64,000 nt of DNA from Candidatus Rhodoferax randersensis (GCA_016718155.1 JADKEH010000044.1:62001-126000); one strand, 5' to 3'. Shown: positions 9,457-18,836, numbered from the stretch's first letter. Translations and numbers: made by a program. Notes: generated from the letters alone by a model not told the origin.

Positions 9457-10161
9457 TCATACCGCCGGAGGTGACTTGGTGATCGGTCGTCCGGCATTGG
9501 CCTTGACCACACGACGGGGCGTCTGTCGCTGCAGCTCGGCCACGAAACGATCATCGCCAAGCGCCCAGCCGCGCAGTGCCGACTGAGTCAGATCGAGCGC
9601 CTGCTTGGCGCTGATACCCTGCTGCACCAGGGCCGCATAGGCGGCCTCGCGGGCAAAGGGTGTGTTGCCAAGCGCCCACTCCAGTGGGTGGGGCGTGATC
9701 AGCGGATCCACGCGCAGGCCTGCGTAGTGCCCGTAGCTTGACCACGGATAGTCCGCAGCCTGCGAGACCAAGCCTGCCCTCACCGGATTCAAATCAATGT
9801 AGGCCATGCAAGCCAGCAGATACCGATCCGTCTGCACCAAGGTCGATTTGTAGCGCCCTTCCCATAGCGTGCCCGTTCGGCCATGGGCATCATTGAAACG
9901 GCGCACATAGCGTCGCCCCACCGCCTGCATCATCTTCGGCAAGGCATCCTGTGTCATCTGGGGCGTGGCCAGCAGATGAACGTGATTGGGCATCAGCACA
10001 TAAGCGTGAATGGCCACCCCAAATTGGCTGGCGTGCTCCTGCACCAATTCAAGAAAAAATCGGTGGTCGGCCTGCGTCAGGAAGATCTGCTGCCGGTTGT
10101 TGCCGCGCTGGATGATGTGATGGGGCAGACCCGGAACGGTCAAGCGAGGAAGGCGGGCCAT
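9457..10161 (-). CDS. REP-associated tyrosine transposase (Y1_Tnp, RAYT family)
   Basis: This 234-residue single-strand DNA transposase starts MARLPRLTVPGLPHHIIQRGNNRQ. The His-hydrophobe-His metal motif is in MPNHVHLLATP, and the region with the likely catalytic tyrosine is YLLACMAYIDLNPVRAGLV. The segment ADYPWSSYGHYAG is typical of the RAYT branch. The C-terminal third contains a helix-turn-helix-like region. It should cut and rejoin the flanking palindromes. The ATG at 10161 fits the family N-terminus; upstream in-frame extension to 10221 reads into the inverted repeat and is unlikely to be coding. No Shine-Dalgarno site is obvious. Confidence 0.88.
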   Translation of the reverse strand: MARLPRLTVPGLPHHIIQRGNNRQQIFLTQADHRFFLELVQEHASQFGVAIHAYVLMPNHVHLLATPQMTQDALPKMMQAVGRRYVRRFNDAHGRTGTLWEGRYKSTLVQTDRYLLACMAYIDLNPVRAGLVSQAADYPWSSYGHYAGLRVDPLITPHPLEWALGNTPFAREAAYAALVQQGISAKQALDLTQSALRGWALGDDRFVAELQRQTPRRVVKANAGRPITKSPPAV

Positions 10162-10191
10162 GGTGATCGGGTGAGAGACATGGCGCCATGA

Positions 10192-10215
10192 TAATTGGAA
10201 TCTGACCCCAATTAT
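10192..10215 (-). repeat. Right inverted repeat of the transposase element
   Basis: This is the exact reverse complement of 9346-9369. It ends six bases short of the stop codon of the neighbouring methyltransferase gene, which is left intact. Confidence 0.8.
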
Positions 10216-10221
10216 GATCAA

Positions 10222-11115
10222 TCAAACCGTGACGTCGGTCGGAAGCCGGAAGCGTGTCTCCAGCAAACTCGTCAAGCCAAACTCCGCGAGGATGGCACGC
10301 AGTCGCTCAGTGGCCGCGCGCTTTCGGTGCCCGGTCTGGCGCGCAATGATGAGTTCATTCTTCATGCTGTGCTCCCAGCCCACCAGTTCTGTCACCGTTA
10401 CCTGATAACCACAGGCTTCCAGGTACAGACAACGCAACACGTTGGTGATCTGACTGCCCAATTCACGCGTGTGCAGGGGGTGGCGCCACAGCTCGGCCAG
10501 GGGCGTGCGCGACAGCGAGAGTGCCTTGCTGTGGTTCAGGGCGCGCGCCACTTCAGCCTGGCAGCAAGGAACCAGCACCATGAACTTGGCGTGCTTGGCC
10601 AGGCCAAACGCAATTGCGTCGTCGGTCGCCGTGTCACAGGCATGCAAGGCCGTCACGATGTCAATCCGTGGCCCAATCTGGTCAGAATTGGCGGCGTCGG
10701 CGACAGTCAGATTCAAGAAACTCATGCGCTCGAACCCCAGCCGTGCGGCCAGCTCCTTCGACTTGGCAACCAGTTCGGGCCGAGTCTCGATCCCATAGAT
10801 ATGACCGGTTGGCCGTGACTTGAAGAAGAGGTCATAGACAATGAACCCTAGGTAGGACTTGCCCGCCCCGTGGTCAGCCAGCGTGATGCCACGCCCGTTG
10901 GTGGCCACAGCTTGACTTTCCTGCAGTTCCATCAAGAGCTTCTCGATGAACTGGTACAGGTGGTAGACCTGCTTGAGCTTGCGCCTGGAGTCCTGATTGA
11001 GCTTGCCGTCGCGCGTCAGGATGTGCAGTTCCTTGAGCAACTCAATGGACTGGCCAGCCCTGATCTCGTGGAGGCCGGTAGCTTCGGTTCCGGTTGCAGT
11101 GGTCTTGTTCTTCAT
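10222..11115 (-). CDS. SAM-dependent methyltransferase (Methyltransf_32-like)
   Basis: This 297-residue class I methyltransferase has a helical N-terminal part (about residues 30-70), then a SAM-binding loop in which LADHGAGKSYLGFIVYD replaces the usual glycine-rich motif I, an acidic motif II in YGIETRPELV, and ALHACDTATDDAI followed by VPCCQ. That last pair is the hallmark of the Methyltransf_32 family. The substrate is unknown. It lies 77 bases after dgt and is probably the last gene of the pil-aro-dgt transcription unit. The transposase element inserted directly after its stop codon. Confidence 0.75.
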   Translation of the reverse strand: MKNKTTATGTEATGLHEIRAGQSIELLKELHILTRDGKLNQDSRRKLKQVYHLYQFIEKLLMELQESQAVATNGRGITLADHGAGKSYLGFIVYDLFFKSRPTGHIYGIETRPELVAKSKELAARLGFERMSFLNLTVADAANSDQIGPRIDIVTALHACDTATDDAIAFGLAKHAKFMVLVPCCQAEVARALNHSKALSLSRTPLAELWRHPLHTRELGSQITNVLRCLYLEACGYQVTVTELVGWEHSMKNELIIARQTGHRKRAATERLRAILAEFGLTSLLETRFRLPTDVTV

Positions 11116-11192
11116 GCGTCAAAGAAAAGGTTGAAGGTGGCGCGCTCCATACTAAGCAGGCGCACAACAGTGAGTCCCGTCACGCGAATGGA

Positions 11193-12383
11193 TCACGCAA
11201 ACAAGCGTTGACCCGTCAAACGTTCATGTTCTCGTGTGGCAAAACGATCCGTCATGCCAGCAATGTAGTCGGCCACGACTCGCGCTGCCTGGTCATGGCT
11301 GTTGAGGTCCCCGAGCGATGAGCGCAGCTTGCTTGCGTAGCCAGCCTGCATCTGCTCCGGAGCCGCCAGGTAACAGGCGAACAAGTCGCTGATGACCTGC
11401 TTCGCTTGCGCCATGGTTTGGCTGACCTGGGGATGGCGATAGAGATTTTGCAGCAGGAACTGCTTGAGCTGAGCTGATTGCGCGCACATCGTACGCCCGA
11501 AGGTGATCAATATCGACCGCTGGCGCACATCACCAGCAGACAAGGGCGTGGCTTCGTCGATTGCCACCTGGCTCGAATTGATCACGTCGTGAACCTGAGC
11601 GCTGAGCATTCGCCGCGTGGACTCATAGAGGAGACGACGCACTTGCGCCGCATCACCCAGTTGGGGATGGTCCGCCAGGGCTTGGCGACGGAAAGCGTCA
11701 AACAGGTCCAGTTCGCGCAGTTGGTCAAGAGCGAGCAAGCCGGATCGGACCCCGTCGTCGATGTCATGGGCGTTGTAGGCAATCTCGTCCGCCAGATTGC
11801 ACAGTTGCGCCTCCAGACTGGGCTGGGTTCGATCCAGAAAGCGCTGCCCCACACCAGCGCCCGGCAAGCCGTCACTGGATTCGCTGGCGACGATACGCTG
11901 CGCATTGGCGCGTGAGCAGTGCTTGAGGATGCCTTCACGGGTTTCAAAACACAAATTGAGGCCGTCGAAATCCGGATAGCGCTCTTCCAGCGTATCGACG
12001 ACACGAAGACTTTGCAGATTGTGTTCAAAGCCACCGTAGGCCGACATGCATTCGTTCAGCGCGTCCTGCCCCGCGTGTCCAAATGGGGTGTGCCCCAGAT
12101 CGTGCGCCAAGGCAATGGCTTCAACCAAGTCCTCGTGCAAGTGCAGCGAGCGCGCCATGGACCGGCCCAGTTGGGCCACCTCCAGTGAATGGGTGAGCCG
12201 GGTGCGGAACAGATCGCCCTCATGGTTCACAAACACCTGGGTCTTGTAGACCAGGCGCCGAAACGCCGTGGAGTGCACGATGCGATCCCGGTCGCGCTGG
12301 AACTCGTTGCGCAGCGGGTCCGCCGCCTGCTGATGGCGCCGCCCGAGGGAACGCCGGTGATCACTGGCGTAGACAGCAAGCAT
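11193..12383 (-). CDS. dgt: Deoxyguanosinetriphosphate triphosphohydrolase-like protein
   Basis: This 396-residue HD-domain protein hydrolyses dNTPs to nucleoside and triphosphate, or belongs to the close dGTPase-like branch. The metal site is seen as FRTRLTHSLEVAQ, HDLGHTPFGHAG and the later Asp in LADEIAYNAHDIDDG. I chose the ATG at 12383 because AGGTGA precedes it. The gene overlaps the end of aroB by 23 bases, an arrangement (aroK-aroB-dgt) common in betaproteobacteria. Its length fits the shorter dGTPase-like type rather than E. coli Dgt (about 505 residues). Confidence 0.92.
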   Translation of the reverse strand: MLAVYASDHRRSLGRRHQQAADPLRNEFQRDRDRIVHSTAFRRLVYKTQVFVNHEGDLFRTRLTHSLEVAQLGRSMARSLHLHEDLVEAIALAHDLGHTPFGHAGQDALNECMSAYGGFEHNLQSLRVVDTLEERYPDFDGLNLCFETREGILKHCSRANAQRIVASESSDGLPGAGVGQRFLDRTQPSLEAQLCNLADEIAYNAHDIDDGVRSGLLALDQLRELDLFDAFRRQALADHPQLGDAAQVRRLLYESTRRMLSAQVHDVINSSQVAIDEATPLSAGDVRQRSILITFGRTMCAQSAQLKQFLLQNLYRHPQVSQTMAQAKQVISDLFACYLAAPEQMQAGYASKLRSSLGDLNSHDQAARVVADYIAGMTDRFATREHERLTGQRLFA

Positions 12384-13473
12384 CAATCACCTCGCGCACC
12401 AGCGCGTCCGGTGCACCACGCACCACGGCCGTGCCAGGCCCGTCGATCAACACGAACTTGATCTCCCCGCCCTCGGACTTCTTGTCCACACGCATCAGCT
12501 CGATGTAGCGACCAGCGTTGTCGGACTCGGACAAGCGCGGACCCACGACCGGCAAGCCGGCCCGGCGGATGAGCGCCACCAATCGCTCGACAAAATTCCC
12601 TTCAACCAATCCCAGGCGCTGGGACAACTTCGCCGCCATGACCATGCCCGCCGCAACCGCCTCACCATGCAGCCACTCGCCATACCCCAAGCCGGCCTCG
12701 ATCGCATGGCCAAACGTGTGGCCAAAGTTCAGAATCGCGCGCAGCCCTGCCTCGCGCTCATCCTGGCCCACCACCCAGGCCTTGATCTCGCAACTGCGTT
12801 TGACGGCGTAGCCCAGCGCGCGCAGATCGCGGGCCAGCAAGGCTTCCATATTGGTCTCGATCCAAGTCAGGAACTCCAGATCTGCGATTGGCCCGTACTT
12901 GATGACCTCGGCCAGACCAGCACTCAGCTCCCGTGCTGGCAAGGTGCGCAGCGTGTCGAGGTCACAAACAACCTTGACTGGTTGGTAGAACGCACCAATC
13001 ATGTTCTTGCCCATGGGGTGGTTGATTCCCGTCTTGCCACCAACGGACGAGTCCACCTGGGCCAACAAGGTGGTTGGCACTTGCACGAAGGGAACACCCC
13101 GCATATAGGAGGCAGCGGCGAACCCGGTCATGTCCCCCACCACGCCGCCGCCCAGCGCAAACAGTACCGTCTTGCGATCGCAGGCGTTGCCGAGCAGCGC
13201 GTCAAAGATCAGGTTCAGGGTTTGCCAGGTCTTGTACTGCTCCCCATCCGGGAGGGTGACAACCTGCACTTCGGTGAACCGCACCAGCAGAGCCTGTCTC
13301 AACCTGGCGGCATAGAGTGGCGCGACGGTGGAATTGGTCACAATCACCGCCGAGGTGGCAGCTGGCAAGTCCCGATAGAGATCGATGTTGCCCAGCACAG
13401 CAGAGTCGATGACGATGTCGTAACTGCGGTCCGCCAGGTCGATGCGGACGATTTCAGAAGAGAAGGCGTTCAT
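12361..13473 (-). CDS. aroB: 3-dehydroquinate synthase
   Basis: AroB converts DAHP to 3-dehydroquinate, the second step of the shikimate pathway, using NAD and a divalent metal. The 370-residue protein shows the NAD-binding GGGVVGDMTGF, the region VPTTLLAQVDSSVGGKTGIN, and metal-binding residues in NFGHTFGHAIE and LHGEAV. The length is standard. It follows aroK after 75 bases that contain a perfect hairpin, and its 3' end overlaps dgt. Confidence 0.97.
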   Translation of the reverse strand: MNAFSSEIVRIDLADRSYDIVIDSAVLGNIDLYRDLPAATSAVIVTNSTVAPLYAARLRQALLVRFTEVQVVTLPDGEQYKTWQTLNLIFDALLGNACDRKTVLFALGGGVVGDMTGFAAASYMRGVPFVQVPTTLLAQVDSSVGGKTGINHPMGKNMIGAFYQPVKVVCDLDTLRTLPARELSAGLAEVIKYGPIADLEFLTWIETNMEALLARDLRALGYAVKRSCEIKAWVVGQDEREAGLRAILNFGHTFGHAIEAGLGYGEWLHGEAVAAGMVMAAKLSQRLGLVEGNFVERLVALIRRAGLPVVGPRLSESDNAGRYIELMRVDKKSEGGEIKFVLIDGPGTAVVRGAPDALVREVIDACCLRQ

Positions 13474-13490
13474 ACCCCTTGAGTGTAGAG

Positions 13491-13514
13491 GCTTCGCGCC
13501 GACGGCCGCGAAGC
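13491..13514. other. Stem-loop between aroK and aroB
   Basis: GCTTCGCG at 13491-13498 pairs perfectly with CGCGAAGC at 13507-13514 around an eight-base loop. It lies in the short aroK-aroB spacer. There is no T-tract on either strand, so it looks more like an RNA processing or stability element than a terminator. Confidence 0.5.
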
Positions 13515-13548
13515 GTGCCTGGCGCGCAGGCGCGGAGCCCGAACCCCC

Positions 13549-14091
13549 TCAGCGCCCGCCCACCAGACCCGCCAGCTCCAACTGCATCACGATCATGTTG
13601 ACCAAGGTTGCCACGGACGGGCGACCGGTCTCAATCACAAAGTGGGCGGCGGCCCGATACAAGGGGTCACGCGCCGCATGAAGCTCGCGCAGTCGGGCCA
13701 AGGGATCGCCAACCTGCAAGAGCGGCCGACTGGTGTCGTGCCGAAGTCGGCGAATCAGTTCGTCGGGCGAGGAGTTGAGGTAGACCACCTTGCCGCGCTG
13801 ACGCATGTGGTTACGGTTGGCCGAACGAATTACGGCGCCGCCGCCAGTGGAAAGTACGCACGGTCCGGCCTGCGTCAATTCATCAATGACCGCTTGCTCC
13901 ACATCGCGGAATGACTCCTCGCCTTCCCTCTCGAAGTAATCGCGGATCGAGCAGCGCAAGCGCTGCTCGATTACTTGGTCGGAATCAACAAAGGGAAGCT
14001 GCAGCCGCCGGGCGAGTTGCCGCCCGACTGTGGTTTTGCCTGAGCCGGGGAGGCCGACAAGCGTGACGCTATGTCTCAGGCTAACCGCCAC
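13549..14091 (-). CDS. aroK: Shikimate kinase
   Basis: This 180-residue P-loop kinase phosphorylates shikimate at the 3-OH. Walker A is GLPGSGKTTVGRQLA near residue 14, the shikimate-binding Asp is in DSDQVIE, LSTGGGAV is the Walker B region with the glycine triplet, and the lid Arg is in HDTSRPLL. The length is normal. It follows the Ig-like lipoprotein gene by ten bases, whereas in related genomes aroK usually follows pilQ directly. Confidence 0.95.
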   Translation of the reverse strand: MAVSLRHSVTLVGLPGSGKTTVGRQLARRLQLPFVDSDQVIEQRLRCSIRDYFEREGEESFRDVEQAVIDELTQAGPCVLSTGGGAVIRSANRNHMRQRGKVVYLNSSPDELIRRLRHDTSRPLLQVGDPLARLRELHAARDPLYRAAAHFVIETGRPSVATLVNMIVMQLELAGLVGGR

Positions 14092-14101
14092 CTGTCATTG
14101 G

Positions 14102-16132
14102 TCAGGGAACCGTGACCGATATCCCAGTCTTCTTGCTCGCACCGGTCGGCGTTGACACCGTCACATAGAAGTTAACAATGTCTCCGGCAACGCAGTCCAC
14201 CAGGTTTGCCCCAAAATTGCGTGGCTCCGTGGTGCTTCCGTAGACACCCTCAAAGCCCTTGGCGGCACATTTGGAATCTGTGGTCAGAGGAATCACCTCG
14301 GTCGCCAGCGTTGCATCCGCTGGCATCGGGTTGCCGTTGTGGTCCGCGAGACGCAGGCTGATACCAGTCCGGCTCGCCGACAGAACCTCGGTACGCTTAT
14401 TCGTAGGAATTGTCACGTCGTAGGCCCCAGGCGGCGCAATTTCGTCTCCCGAGAAGATAACGACGACACTGTTTCGAACCTTCGTCAGACGATCCCACTT
14501 CCCGTTACAGGTGTCTGCCTTTGACAAGCCGATGTTCGAGTTGGTTGGGCACGCCTTGGTTCCAACTGCAGCCTCCGGGATCGGGTAGGTCACCTCGCCT
14601 TCGTCGGTCAAAGTAACCAAGTTCTTGTATGAGGCGTCGAACTTTAAGTTCTCGTCCTTGTCCATGAAGTGAACACCCAAGTCCTCAAACAACTCCCCCT
14701 CGTCATAGCGATTGTTGTTGTTGGCGTCGATGAAGTACTCCTCACCATCCATGAATGCCGTAATCGTGACGCGGCCAGGACGGGGATCGCCACCGGTGGT
14801 GTTGGAGCCCATCGGCCGGTATTCCTGGCCGATAAGCGTCACCTTGCACGTGCCGGCTTTTAGGATACAACTACTGACATCTCCTGAGTTCAATTGACCA
14901 CCCTCCGCGACCATTGGTACCGGCGTGCCGTCTGGCACCGGATTGCCCTGACGGTCGGCAGCATTAACAATGATGTCTATGGTTGCGTTGGTATATTTGT
15001 TGGTGAAATACCCCCCAACAAGGAAATTGTGCTTCGTGACGCCCATGTCAAAGAAGCGCTGAGTCGGCAAGCCGGTCTGGATAGTCAGGATATTCGAATC
15101 CGTGTACTTCGATGGCGTCGCGGCCAACGCCGCTCGAACCTGCACCGTTGCTGGCAATGTTCCGCCGCACACTGAAAACACCAGCAGTCCGTCCGAACCG
15201 GAAGTCGCCGTAGCGGGCGAGCCACAGAAGTTTATCCCGCCATCGGTGTTGGTCAAAGCAGCCGTCACCGCCACGCCGGCCACGGGGTCGCCAATTGAGT
15301 CGATCACCTTAAAAGTGACCTGCGACGTGTTCACCCCTGGTGAGCCCTGCTGGTAAATCACGCTCGGGCTTGCCTTGACAAACAGAAGGCCCGTCACTGG
15401 CGGAGCCGTCACGACGTAACTGCCAAGCACGGTTGCTCCGACCGCCGTCGCGCTCAGTGAGCAATCGCCCTGCGACGTAGTTTGAATCACAGCACTGGCT
15501 TGACCAGCGGAATCGACCACTGCCTGCGCTGGGGTCGCCGACCCACAGGAACTGCTGAACTCAACAGCAACCGAGTTGGAACTCGCCGGTTTGCCGTTCA
15601 CTGACACGGTCACCTTGACGTTGACGGATTGACCCTTCTGCACAGTTTGAGGCGTCGCGGACAAACCGGACAACACCACAGTGCCAGAACTGATCTGCAA
15701 ATCCATGGTCTTTGTCAGGGCAGCACCATCAACCACCCCTGCCGCGGTAGCCAGCACCACCCCAGCGGATGTAACGCTAGCGGGCTGGACCTTGAACTGC
15801 GCAAATCCACTGGCGTCGGTCAATTGGCCCGTAGACGGAACCAGGACGGCAATCGCGCTCTCCAAGGTAATCGTCACCCGGCTGTTCGGAACCCCTTTGC
15901 CGGCTGCGTCCTTAAGACCAACCTTGAGGAACTGCGAATCGATTTGCGACAAGTTGGGGCTTGTCAGTTCTGCACCTGCCGCATTGACCAGGGCTAACGA
16001 AATGGAGGGAACGGCCGGCACCACCACGGGGGGAGGCTGTCCCGAAGTCGTGCCGGGATTGCCCCCACCGCCGCCACAGGCAACCAAGCCAAACGCCAAG
16101 CCCAGCGTCATTAGAAACACGCGACATTTCAT
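14102..16132 (-). CDS. Ig-like (Big_1-type) repeat lipoprotein inside the pil-aro operon
   Basis: This 676-residue protein has a lipoprotein signal ending LVACGGGGGN (Cys19), a proline-rich linker, and about three to four bacterial Ig-like units. Each carries Big_1/invasin-type features: a variant of VKLKDAAGKGVPNSRVTI, a 'SSGSCGSA' type strand, 'DSIGDPVAGVAV' and 'ADRQGNPVPDGTPV'. The later part has a Cys-containing, Asp/Asn-rich segment (DANNNNRYDEGELFEDLG) that could bind calcium. It is probably anchored to the outer membrane as a surface or adhesion protein. It lies 38 bases after pilQ and ten before aroK, so it is co-transcribed with the pilus genes. The exact function is unknown. Confidence 0.8.
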   Translation of the reverse strand: MKCRVFLMTLGLAFGLVACGGGGGNPGTTSGQPPPVVVPAVPSISLALVNAAGAELTSPNLSQIDSQFLKVGLKDAAGKGVPNSRVTITLESAIAVLVPSTGQLTDASGFAQFKVQPASVTSAGVVLATAAGVVDGAALTKTMDLQISSGTVVLSGLSATPQTVQKGQSVNVKVTVSVNGKPASSNSVAVEFSSSCGSATPAQAVVDSAGQASAVIQTTSQGDCSLSATAVGATVLGSYVVTAPPVTGLLFVKASPSVIYQQGSPGVNTSQVTFKVIDSIGDPVAGVAVTAALTNTDGGINFCGSPATATSGSDGLLVFSVCGGTLPATVQVRAALAATPSKYTDSNILTIQTGLPTQRFFDMGVTKHNFLVGGYFTNKYTNATIDIIVNAADRQGNPVPDGTPVPMVAEGGQLNSGDVSSCILKAGTCKVTLIGQEYRPMGSNTTGGDPRPGRVTITAFMDGEEYFIDANNNNRYDEGELFEDLGVHFMDKDENLKFDASYKNLVTLTDEGEVTYPIPEAAVGTKACPTNSNIGLSKADTCNGKWDRLTKVRNSVVVIFSGDEIAPPGAYDVTIPTNKRTEVLSASRTGISLRLADHNGNPMPADATLATEVIPLTTDSKCAAKGFEGVYGSTTEPRNFGANLVDCVAGDIVNFYVTVSTPTGASKKTGISVTVP

Positions 16133-16170
16133 AATTTCATCCTGCTTACTTTTTCAACAGCCAAGTCGGT

Positions 16171-18297
16171 TCAACGTGATGCAGACCGGTCGGTAATCAT
16201 TCTGGGTGTCACGAACACAAGAAGCTCCTTCTTACGCGCGTCACGCGAGCGATTCTTGAACAAATGCCCCACACCTGGGAGGTCTCCAAACCAGGGAACC
16301 TTTGCTTCGTCGTTCTTCTCTTCCAGCTCAAAAATGCCACCAATCACGACTGTTCCACCGTTGTCGACCAAGACTTGAGTGTTCACGTTCTTCTGGTTGA
16401 TCGCTGGGCCCGCGTCGGTCGATTCACCGCGACTGTCTTTGCTCACATCCAGGTCCATGATGATATTGCCCTCGGGGGTAATCTGAGGTGTAACCTCAAG
16501 ACGAAGGTTGGCATCCTTGAAAGTCGTCGTACACCCGTTCAGTCCACACACTTGGTACGGTATCTGTTCGCCCTGCTTGATCAAGGCCTTCTTGCCATCA
16601 GCCGTCACCACGCGGGGGCTGGATACCACGCGACCCTTGCTCTCCGCCTCCAGCGCCGATATCTCAAGGTTCAAGAATCGATTGGCCACCGCATTGAAAA
16701 TCGAGACGCCAAAAGAAGCGGGCGTTCCCCCGAAAGACTGAATGGCGGGCAAGTTTACAAAATTCCCCGTCGAATTCACCGTTCCACCCCCACCGCTGGC
16801 CGCCACAGCGTCGCTGTAGCTTGCACCAAATGCAATACGGTTGTTGCCAGAAATCTGGTATCCACCATCGCCACCCTTGTTGGCACGCTGGTCGGTACCG
16901 CCAAATTTCACCCCCAACGACTTTCCGAAATTATCAGTCGCTTCAACTATCCGCACCTCAATCATCACCTGGCGAATGGCAACATCAAGCTTTTGAATCA
17001 ATTGCTGGACTTGCTCCAACTTAGCAGAAACATCCGTCACAAACAGCTGATTGGTGCGGGGCTCGGCAATGGCACTGCCCCGAGCGCTCAATACTCTGCC
17101 GGCGCTCTTGTCACCACCACCACCAGCCGTCAATTGAACCGCAATGTCGACTGCTTTGGCATAGTTAATCTGAAAGGACTGGGTGCGGACCAAATCCTGT
17201 GTTTCGACGGCCAACCGAGACTTTCGCTCCGTTTCCTCTTTCTGCAAGATTTCGTCGTTCGGAGCAATCCAGATCACGTTCCCGGTCTTGCGCTTACCCA
17301 GTCCCTTGGCCTGCAATATGATGTCCAGTGCCTGATCCCAGGGAACATCCTGCAGCCTCAACGTCACAGCACCCGTCACGGAATCCGAGGTGATGATGTT
17401 GAAATTGGTGAAATCTGCAATCACCTGCAGCAGCGAGCGGACTTCAATGTTCTGGAAGTTGAGCGAGAGCTTCTGGCCGTTGTAACCGGGCCCTTGCGTC
17501 AGCTTGGTCGTGTCAACTTTTTGGCGGGAAACCTCGACGACAAACTGCTCGTCGCTTTGATAGGCGCTGTGAATCCAATCACCCTTGGGCTCAATCACCA
17601 TCCGGACGCGGTCACCTACTTGAAAGGTTGTGACGGTTTGCACCGGGGTGCCAAAGTCAGAGACGTCGAGTTTACGCCTCAGGCCCTCAGGCAACGTTGA
17701 TTTCAAGAACTCGACCACCAGGGTCTGGCCCTGCTGACGGATGTCCACGCCAACCTGGTTGTTTGGCAATGCCACGACAATCCGACCAGACCCTTCGGCT
17801 CCACGCCGAAAGTCCAGATCCCTCAGCGGACTGGCGTCCCGGTTCCGACTCTCGGCAAAAGCCGGCTGAGCAGACACGGGGGCAGTGGCCACCGATGGAT
17901 CGAGCAAGACAAGTAGCGTCTTTCCCTGCACCTGCGTCCGGTACCCGGCAGACTGCTTCAGGTTCAACACCACGCGAGTGCGATCCCCGGCCTGAACCAC
18001 ATTCACAGATTTGAGGTTTCCCTGATTGATTTCGGTCACACTGCGGCCCAGGCCATTCGTGACGCCCGGAAAATCGAGGGCAATCCTGGCCGGGGACTGA
18101 ATCGAGAAACCGGTTGGGGCAGCAGCCAAGGGCTGAGACAAATCAATCCGTATGACTTCCGAACCTCCCTGGATGCTTCCTGTGATCGCCTCGATGGCGC
18201 CTTGCGCGAAGGCCAATCCTGTACCCAGCGCGATACCAACAGAAACAACAAAGCCACGCAAGGCCTGCCCGGTAGTCCAACCATTGTGATTATTCAT
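16171..18297 (-). CDS. pilQ: Type IV pilus secretin PilQ
   Basis: This 708-residue outer-membrane secretin forms the pore for the type IV pilus. It has a signal peptide (GTGLAFAQG), N-terminal AMIN domains (about 30-260), an N0/STN-like domain with LSLNFQNIEVRSLLQVIADF, N1 domains, and the C-terminal secretin domain with VRIVEATDNFGKSLGVKFGG and VPWFGDLPGVGHLFKNR. The end, LLVFVTPRMI, is typical. Its ATG overlaps the pilP stop by four bases. Confidence 0.97.
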   Translation of the reverse strand: MNNHNGWTTGQALRGFVVSVGIALGTGLAFAQGAIEAITGSIQGGSEVIRIDLSQPLAAAPTGFSIQSPARIALDFPGVTNGLGRSVTEINQGNLKSVNVVQAGDRTRVVLNLKQSAGYRTQVQGKTLLVLLDPSVATAPVSAQPAFAESRNRDASPLRDLDFRRGAEGSGRIVVALPNNQVGVDIRQQGQTLVVEFLKSTLPEGLRRKLDVSDFGTPVQTVTTFQVGDRVRMVIEPKGDWIHSAYQSDEQFVVEVSRQKVDTTKLTQGPGYNGQKLSLNFQNIEVRSLLQVIADFTNFNIITSDSVTGAVTLRLQDVPWDQALDIILQAKGLGKRKTGNVIWIAPNDEILQKEETERKSRLAVETQDLVRTQSFQINYAKAVDIAVQLTAGGGGDKSAGRVLSARGSAIAEPRTNQLFVTDVSAKLEQVQQLIQKLDVAIRQVMIEVRIVEATDNFGKSLGVKFGGTDQRANKGGDGGYQISGNNRIAFGASYSDAVAASGGGGTVNSTGNFVNLPAIQSFGGTPASFGVSIFNAVANRFLNLEISALEAESKGRVVSSPRVVTADGKKALIKQGEQIPYQVCGLNGCTTTFKDANLRLEVTPQITPEGNIIMDLDVSKDSRGESTDAGPAINQKNVNTQVLVDNGGTVVIGGIFELEEKNDEAKVPWFGDLPGVGHLFKNRSRDARKKELLVFVTPRMITDRSASR

Positions 18298-18836
18298 TTC
18301 GTCCTCTCTTGCAACTGCAAAGTAGCTGTGCGTTCAATCCATTCACCGGCGGCATCCTGCACGATCTCGCGCAACGTAACCTCGGTTTCGGCAATCTTCA
18401 TCACGCGGCCATAGTTCTGGCCCAAGTAGTTGCCAAGCTTGACCTGGTACAAGAGGTTGTCAACCTTGACCAGAGCCACCGGCTTGCCTTCCTTGACCAA
18501 ATTTCCGACCAGGGTCACTGCATCCAAGGGGAAGGCCTCCAGGGCCTCTTTGCGTCGCACCAACTCCGGAGCGACCAGCGCACCGTTGGATACCGCCTGA
18601 GCCGAATCGCGCTTGAGGGCCTGCGTCAACTTCTGGCTGCTAAACGGCTCCACCGCACTGCCCAAGACATAAAGTTCTGGCTTGAACAACTTTGGCTCCA
18701 AGATCGGCTTGACGCTGGGACGGGTCTGGGCGTTTTGCTCAGCCATCCATTGGCGCAATTCATCTTCATTTGACGTTCCACACCCGGCCAAGCCCGCAAC
18801 CACCAAAAAACAGACTACTCCGACTGCGCGCATCAC
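18294..18836 (-). CDS. pilP: Type IV pilus assembly lipoprotein PilP
   Basis: This 180-residue inner-membrane lipoprotein has a lipobox at VVAGLAGC (Cys19) and a C-terminal HR/beta domain with VTLVGNLVKEGKPVALVKVD and KLGNYLGQNYGRVMKI. PilP links the PilMNO alignment complex to the secretin PilQ. The start overlaps the end of the pilN-pilO reading frame by four bases. Confidence 0.95.
   Translation of the reverse strand: MMRAVGVVCFLVVAGLAGCGTSNEDELRQWMAEQNAQTRPSVKPILEPKLFKPELYVLGSAVEPFSSQKLTQALKRDSAQAVSNGALVAPELVRRKEALEAFPLDAVTLVGNLVKEGKPVALVKVDNLLYQVKLGNYLGQNYGRVMKIAETEVTLREIVQDAAGEWIERTATLQLQERTK

Larger units (their letters stand above)
9346..10215. mobile_element. REP-associated tyrosine transposase element with inverted 24-bp ends
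   Basis: The stretch between gltB and the methyltransferase gene is bounded by one 24-base sequence in inverted orientation: ATAATTGGGGTCAGATTCC continuing to 9369 on the left, and its exact complement at 10192-10215 on the right. Each end is itself partly palindromic (AATTGG...CCAATT). A diverged inner copy (AATCGGGGACAGATTGGAAT) lies at 9396-9415. A single Y1-type transposase gene fills the interior. Such elements are domesticated relatives of IS200/IS605 that recognise their own palindromes. I saw no clear target-site duplication. Confidence 0.75.
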
